Shown: piece after piece, positions 13,750 to 16,057 of the stretch | Numbering within the stretch: the stretch's first letter is position 1 | Layout: every line of letters begins with the position of its first letter | NCBI GenBank assembly: GCA_023417775.1 | Contig: JAEZEJ010000018.1 | Span: 1-16,057 of the forward strand | DNA length: 16,057 nt | Source: Actinomycetes bacterium | GTDB taxonomy: Bacteria > Actinomycetota > Actinomycetes > Propionibacteriales > Nocardioidaceae | Direction of reading: 5' to 3' | Position numbers and translations under genes: made by a program | Notes under the pieces: generated by a model | Databases searched by the model: none | What the model was told of the DNA's origin: nothing | What the model saw: only the letters and a program-made list of their open reading frames with translations

Positions 13750-16057
13750 TCAGATGATCGCGTCGGTGAGGTGGTTGGGCGTGCCGAAGCGGTGAGCGGT
13801 GATGCTGATCGCCTGCTCGTGCAGGAAGGGCAGCAGCTCGATGCGTCCGGCCTCGGTGACCTCGTGGTCGTAGACCGCGATATCGGGACGGCCGTCGACC
13901 GCCGGGTAGACGGCCGAGGCGGAACCGCCGATCAGCCGCACGCGACGGGCCGGGCCCGAGGCGAGCGAGCGCAGCCAGGCGTCGTCGGTGAGGACCTCGA
14001 GCTCCAGTCCGCTGCCCTCGACGAGGGGGGCGTAGCGACGATCCGGCAGCGAGACGGTCACCGGAGCCCCCACCGCGAGTGCCGCGGCGACGACCCGCAC
14101 CAGGTCCGCGACCTCGCCGCCGGCGGTGAGCCGGATGACGGCGGGGCAGGGCAGGTAGCGGAACACATTGCGCTCGGCGGTCAGGCCGCTGACATCCTTG
14201 CGGACGCCGAACTCCGAGCGGAGCATCGCCGCGTCACTGTGCGTCGCCCGAGTCAGCCGCTCGCGGGCGGCGTCGTCGAGTCCGGCGACCTTGGCGGCCT
14301 CCTGGACGAAACCGATGACCTCATCGGCCGGGCTGTCCTGGGCCGATGCCTCGGCGGTCGTCCAGTCGCCGAGCGCGACCAGGTAGTTCGGTCCGCCGGC
14401 CTTGGCGCCCGGGCCGACCGCCGACTTCTTCCAGCCGCCGAAGGGCTGCCGCCGCACGATCGCACCGGTGATGCCGCGGTTGACGTAGACATTGCCCGCC
14501 TGCACGTTCTTCAGCCACACGTCGATGTCATCGGCGTCAAGGGAGTGGAGTCCGGCGGTGAGGCCGTACTCGACCCGGTTCTGCAGCTCGATCGCCTCGT
14601 CCAGGGTCTCGGCCGTCATGATGCCGAGGATCGGTCCGAAGTACTCGGTGAGGTGGTACTCCGAGCCCGGGGCGACACCGTCGCGGACGCCGGGACTCCA
14701 CAGCCGGCCGGTGTCATCGAGCTGCTGAGGACGTACCAGCCAGGTTTCGGTCGAGCCGAGCTTGGTGAGACCGCGTCGCAGCTTGCCCTCGGCGGGCTCG
14801 ATGACCGGACCCATCTGGGCCGTCGGGTCGAACGGCCAGGCCACCTTGAGGGAGCGCACGGCGTCGAGCAGCTGGCGGCGGAAGCGCGGCGACTTCGCCA
14901 CGGAGCCGACCAGGATCACCAAGGAGGCGGCCGAGCACTTCTGACCCGCGTGGCCGAAGGCGGAGTAGACGACGTCCTTCACGGCGAGGTCGAGGTCGGC
15001 GCTCTCCGCGACGATGATCGAGTTCTTTCCGCTGGTCTCGCCGAAGAGCGGCAGATCGGGGCGGAAGCTGCGGAAGAGCTCGGCGGTCTCGAAGGCGCCG
15101 GTCAGGATCAGCCGGTCGACCCGCGGGTCGCCGATCAGCTGGCGACCGAGCTGGTCCTCGCCGACGTTGACGAGGCGCAGCACGTCGCGCGGTACTCCGG
15201 CCTCCCAGAGCGCCTGGACCATGATCGCGCCGCCGCGCCGGGCCTGGGGCGCGGGCTTGATGATGACCGACGAGCCCGACGCGAGGGCCGCGAGCGTGGA
15301 GCCCGCGGGGATCGCGACCGGGAAGTTCCACGGCGGCACCACGAGGGTCAGATTCACCGGATGGAACTCCGCCCCGTCGACCGTGTCGAGCTCGCGGGCC
15401 AGTTCGGCGTAATGCAGGGCGAAGTCGATCGCCTCGGACACCTCCGGGTCGGACTGGTCGAGGGTCTTGCCGCACTCGGAGGCCATGACCTCCAGCAGCC
15501 GGGCGCGGTTCTTCTCCAGGCTGTGCGCGGCGCGCACCAGGATGTCCGCGCGCTCGGCACCGCTCAGCGCACCCCACGAGGCCGATGCGCCGACGGCACC
15601 GGCGATCTGGTCGTCGAGATCGCGCGGGTGGGCGACCGTATGGTCGGCCACGACGTCCTCGCCCAGCACCGAGTCCTCGATGCGGGCGAAGATCCCGCGC
15701 GCCCACTCCAGATTGGCCGGGAGCGAGGGGTCGGTGTCGGGGGTGTTGGCGAACTCCGCGGGGAACGGCTCGGGATCGGCGTGGCGGTCCTGCGCCCGGT
15801 TCGGCAGGGGCGCCTCGGTGAACATCATGCCCAGTGACGTGCGGAAACGCTGCTCCTCACGGCGGAAGAGGTCCTCATTCGACGAGAGCTCGAAGACCGC
15901 CGACATGAAGTTCTCGGAGCTGGCGCCCTCCTCGAGCCGGCGGATGAGATAGGCGATCGCGACATCGAACTCGCGGGGGTGCACGACCGGGGTGTAGAGC
16001 AGCAGCTCGCCCACGTCGCGGCGTACGGCGGCGGCCTGGCCGGGTGCCATGCCGAGC
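13750..16057 (-). CDS. putA: Bifunctional proline dehydrogenase / P5C dehydrogenase, 5' end outside window
   Basis: The visible 768 or so residues, counted from Met at 16050, hold the end of the FAD proline dehydrogenase domain (LLLYTPVV…, then AIAYLIRRLEEG, with the arginine pair that binds the proline carboxylate), a linker, and a full aldehyde dehydrogenase domain (about 140-570): PPWNFPVAIPAG (239-250), Lys265, FGETSGKNS with Glu338, and GQKCSA with catalytic Cys372. A C-terminal ALDH-like domain (about 620-766) ends in ITAHRFGTPNHLTDAII, as in other PutA proteins. The reading frame continues through the window edge (codons for Leu-Gly before that Met), so Met 16050 is not the start. It converts proline to glutamate in two steps with substrate channelling. 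No DNA-binding domain can be judged, as the N-terminus is missing. Confidence 0.94.
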   Translation of the reverse strand, partial: LGMAPGQAAAVRRDVGELLLYTPVVHPREFDVAIAYLIRRLEEGASSENFMSAVFELSSNEDLFRREEQRFRTSLGMMFTEAPLPNRAQDRHADPEPFPAEFANTPDTDPSLPANLEWARGIFARIEDSVLGEDVVADHTVAHPRDLDDQIAGAVGASASWGALSGAERADILVRAAHSLEKNRARLLEVMASECGKTLDQSDPEVSEAIDFALHYAELARELDTVDGAEFHPVNLTLVVPPWNFPVAIPAGSTLAALASGSSVIIKPAPQARRGGAIMVQALWEAGVPRDVLRLVNVGEDQLGRQLIGDPRVDRLILTGAFETAELFRSFRPDLPLFGETSGKNSIIVAESADLDLAVKDVVYSAFGHAGQKCSAASLVILVGSVAKSPRFRRQLLDAVRSLKVAWPFDPTAQMGPVIEPAEGKLRRGLTKLGSTETWLVRPQQLDDTGRLWSPGVRDGVAPGSEYHLTEYFGPILGIMTAETLDEAIELQNRVEYGLTAGLHSLDADDIDVWLKNVQAGNVYVNRGITGAIVRRQPFGGWKKSAVGPGAKAGGPNYLVALGDWTTAEASAQDSPADEVIGFVQEAAKVAGLDDAARERLTRATHSDAAMLRSEFGVRKDVSGLTAERNVFRYLPCPAVIRLTAGGEVADLVRVVAAALAVGAPVTVSLPDRRYAPLVEGSGLELEVLTDDAWLRSLASGPARRVRLIGGSASAVYPAVDGRPDIAVYDHEVTEAGRIELLPFLHEQAISITAHRFGTPNHLTDAII

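Noticed and set aside
12220..15837. A 1205-codon open frame on the plus strand, opposite fumC and putA
   Set aside because: It is the antisense shadow of two unmistakable enzymes. Its product is low-complexity (runs of Arg, Gly, Asp, Val, Leu), runs through two terminator-like palindromes and has no recognisable domain; GC-rich codon bias creates such frames.

Overview
The window is high-GC DNA from an actinomycete. Three things point there: a mycothiol-specific gene (mca) at the left edge, many starts that sit 6-9 nt behind a TANNNT -10 box (leaderless transcription, common in Actinomycetota), and a gene order that recalls Mycobacterium tuberculosis Rv1082 (mca), Rv1083, Rv1084, Rv1085c, Rv1086, phoH2 and fum. 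The low GC-independent detail available does not allow a genus call; a Micrococcales-like or related non-mycobacterial actinomycete is a tentative guess. There is no tRNA, rRNA, transposase, integrase or CRISPR array, and no gap above about 200 bp.

Left third (1-4083), thiol/sulfur and housekeeping genes: the 3' part of mca (+) faces a two-gene minus-strand unit (a small membrane protein, then an ASCH-domain protein, joined by ATGA). Divergent to it is a cysteine dioxygenase-rhodanese pair (+, also ATGA-coupled), followed by a DUF1206 six-helix membrane protein whose TAG stop interlocks with the TAG stop of the convergent exodeoxyribonuclease III gene (-).

Middle (4188-9303), conserved core: a DUF255 thioredoxin-fold protein (+), a long perfect inverted repeat, TrhA/hemolysin III (-), divergent short-chain Z-isoprenyl diphosphate synthase (+), then phoH2 (PIN + PhoH ATPase, +). 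The 203-bp leader of phoH2 is the most interesting non-coding stretch: 11-nt-phased GTCAYC units like an actinobacterial PHO box, a palindrome over a -10 box, a possible leaderless 17-codon leader peptide, and a strong stem-loop that ends right at the phoH2 Shine-Dalgarno.

Right third (9367-16057): two divergently transcribed GT-C-fold membrane proteins (a GT39/PMT-like glycosyltransferase, -, and a DUF2079 protein, +), a 16-bp perfect hairpin, class II fumarase fumC (-), a 78-bp near-complete palindrome, and the 3' two thirds of a bifunctional proline dehydrogenase/P5C dehydrogenase gene putA (-), cut by the window edge. PutA feeds proline carbon via glutamate to the TCA cycle in which FumC works.

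No clearly new multi-gene system is visible. The genes are recognisable families; novelty, if any, lies in the regulatory DNA (phoH2 leader, operator-like palindromes on -10 boxes, and the family of long perfect inverted repeats at gene ends).
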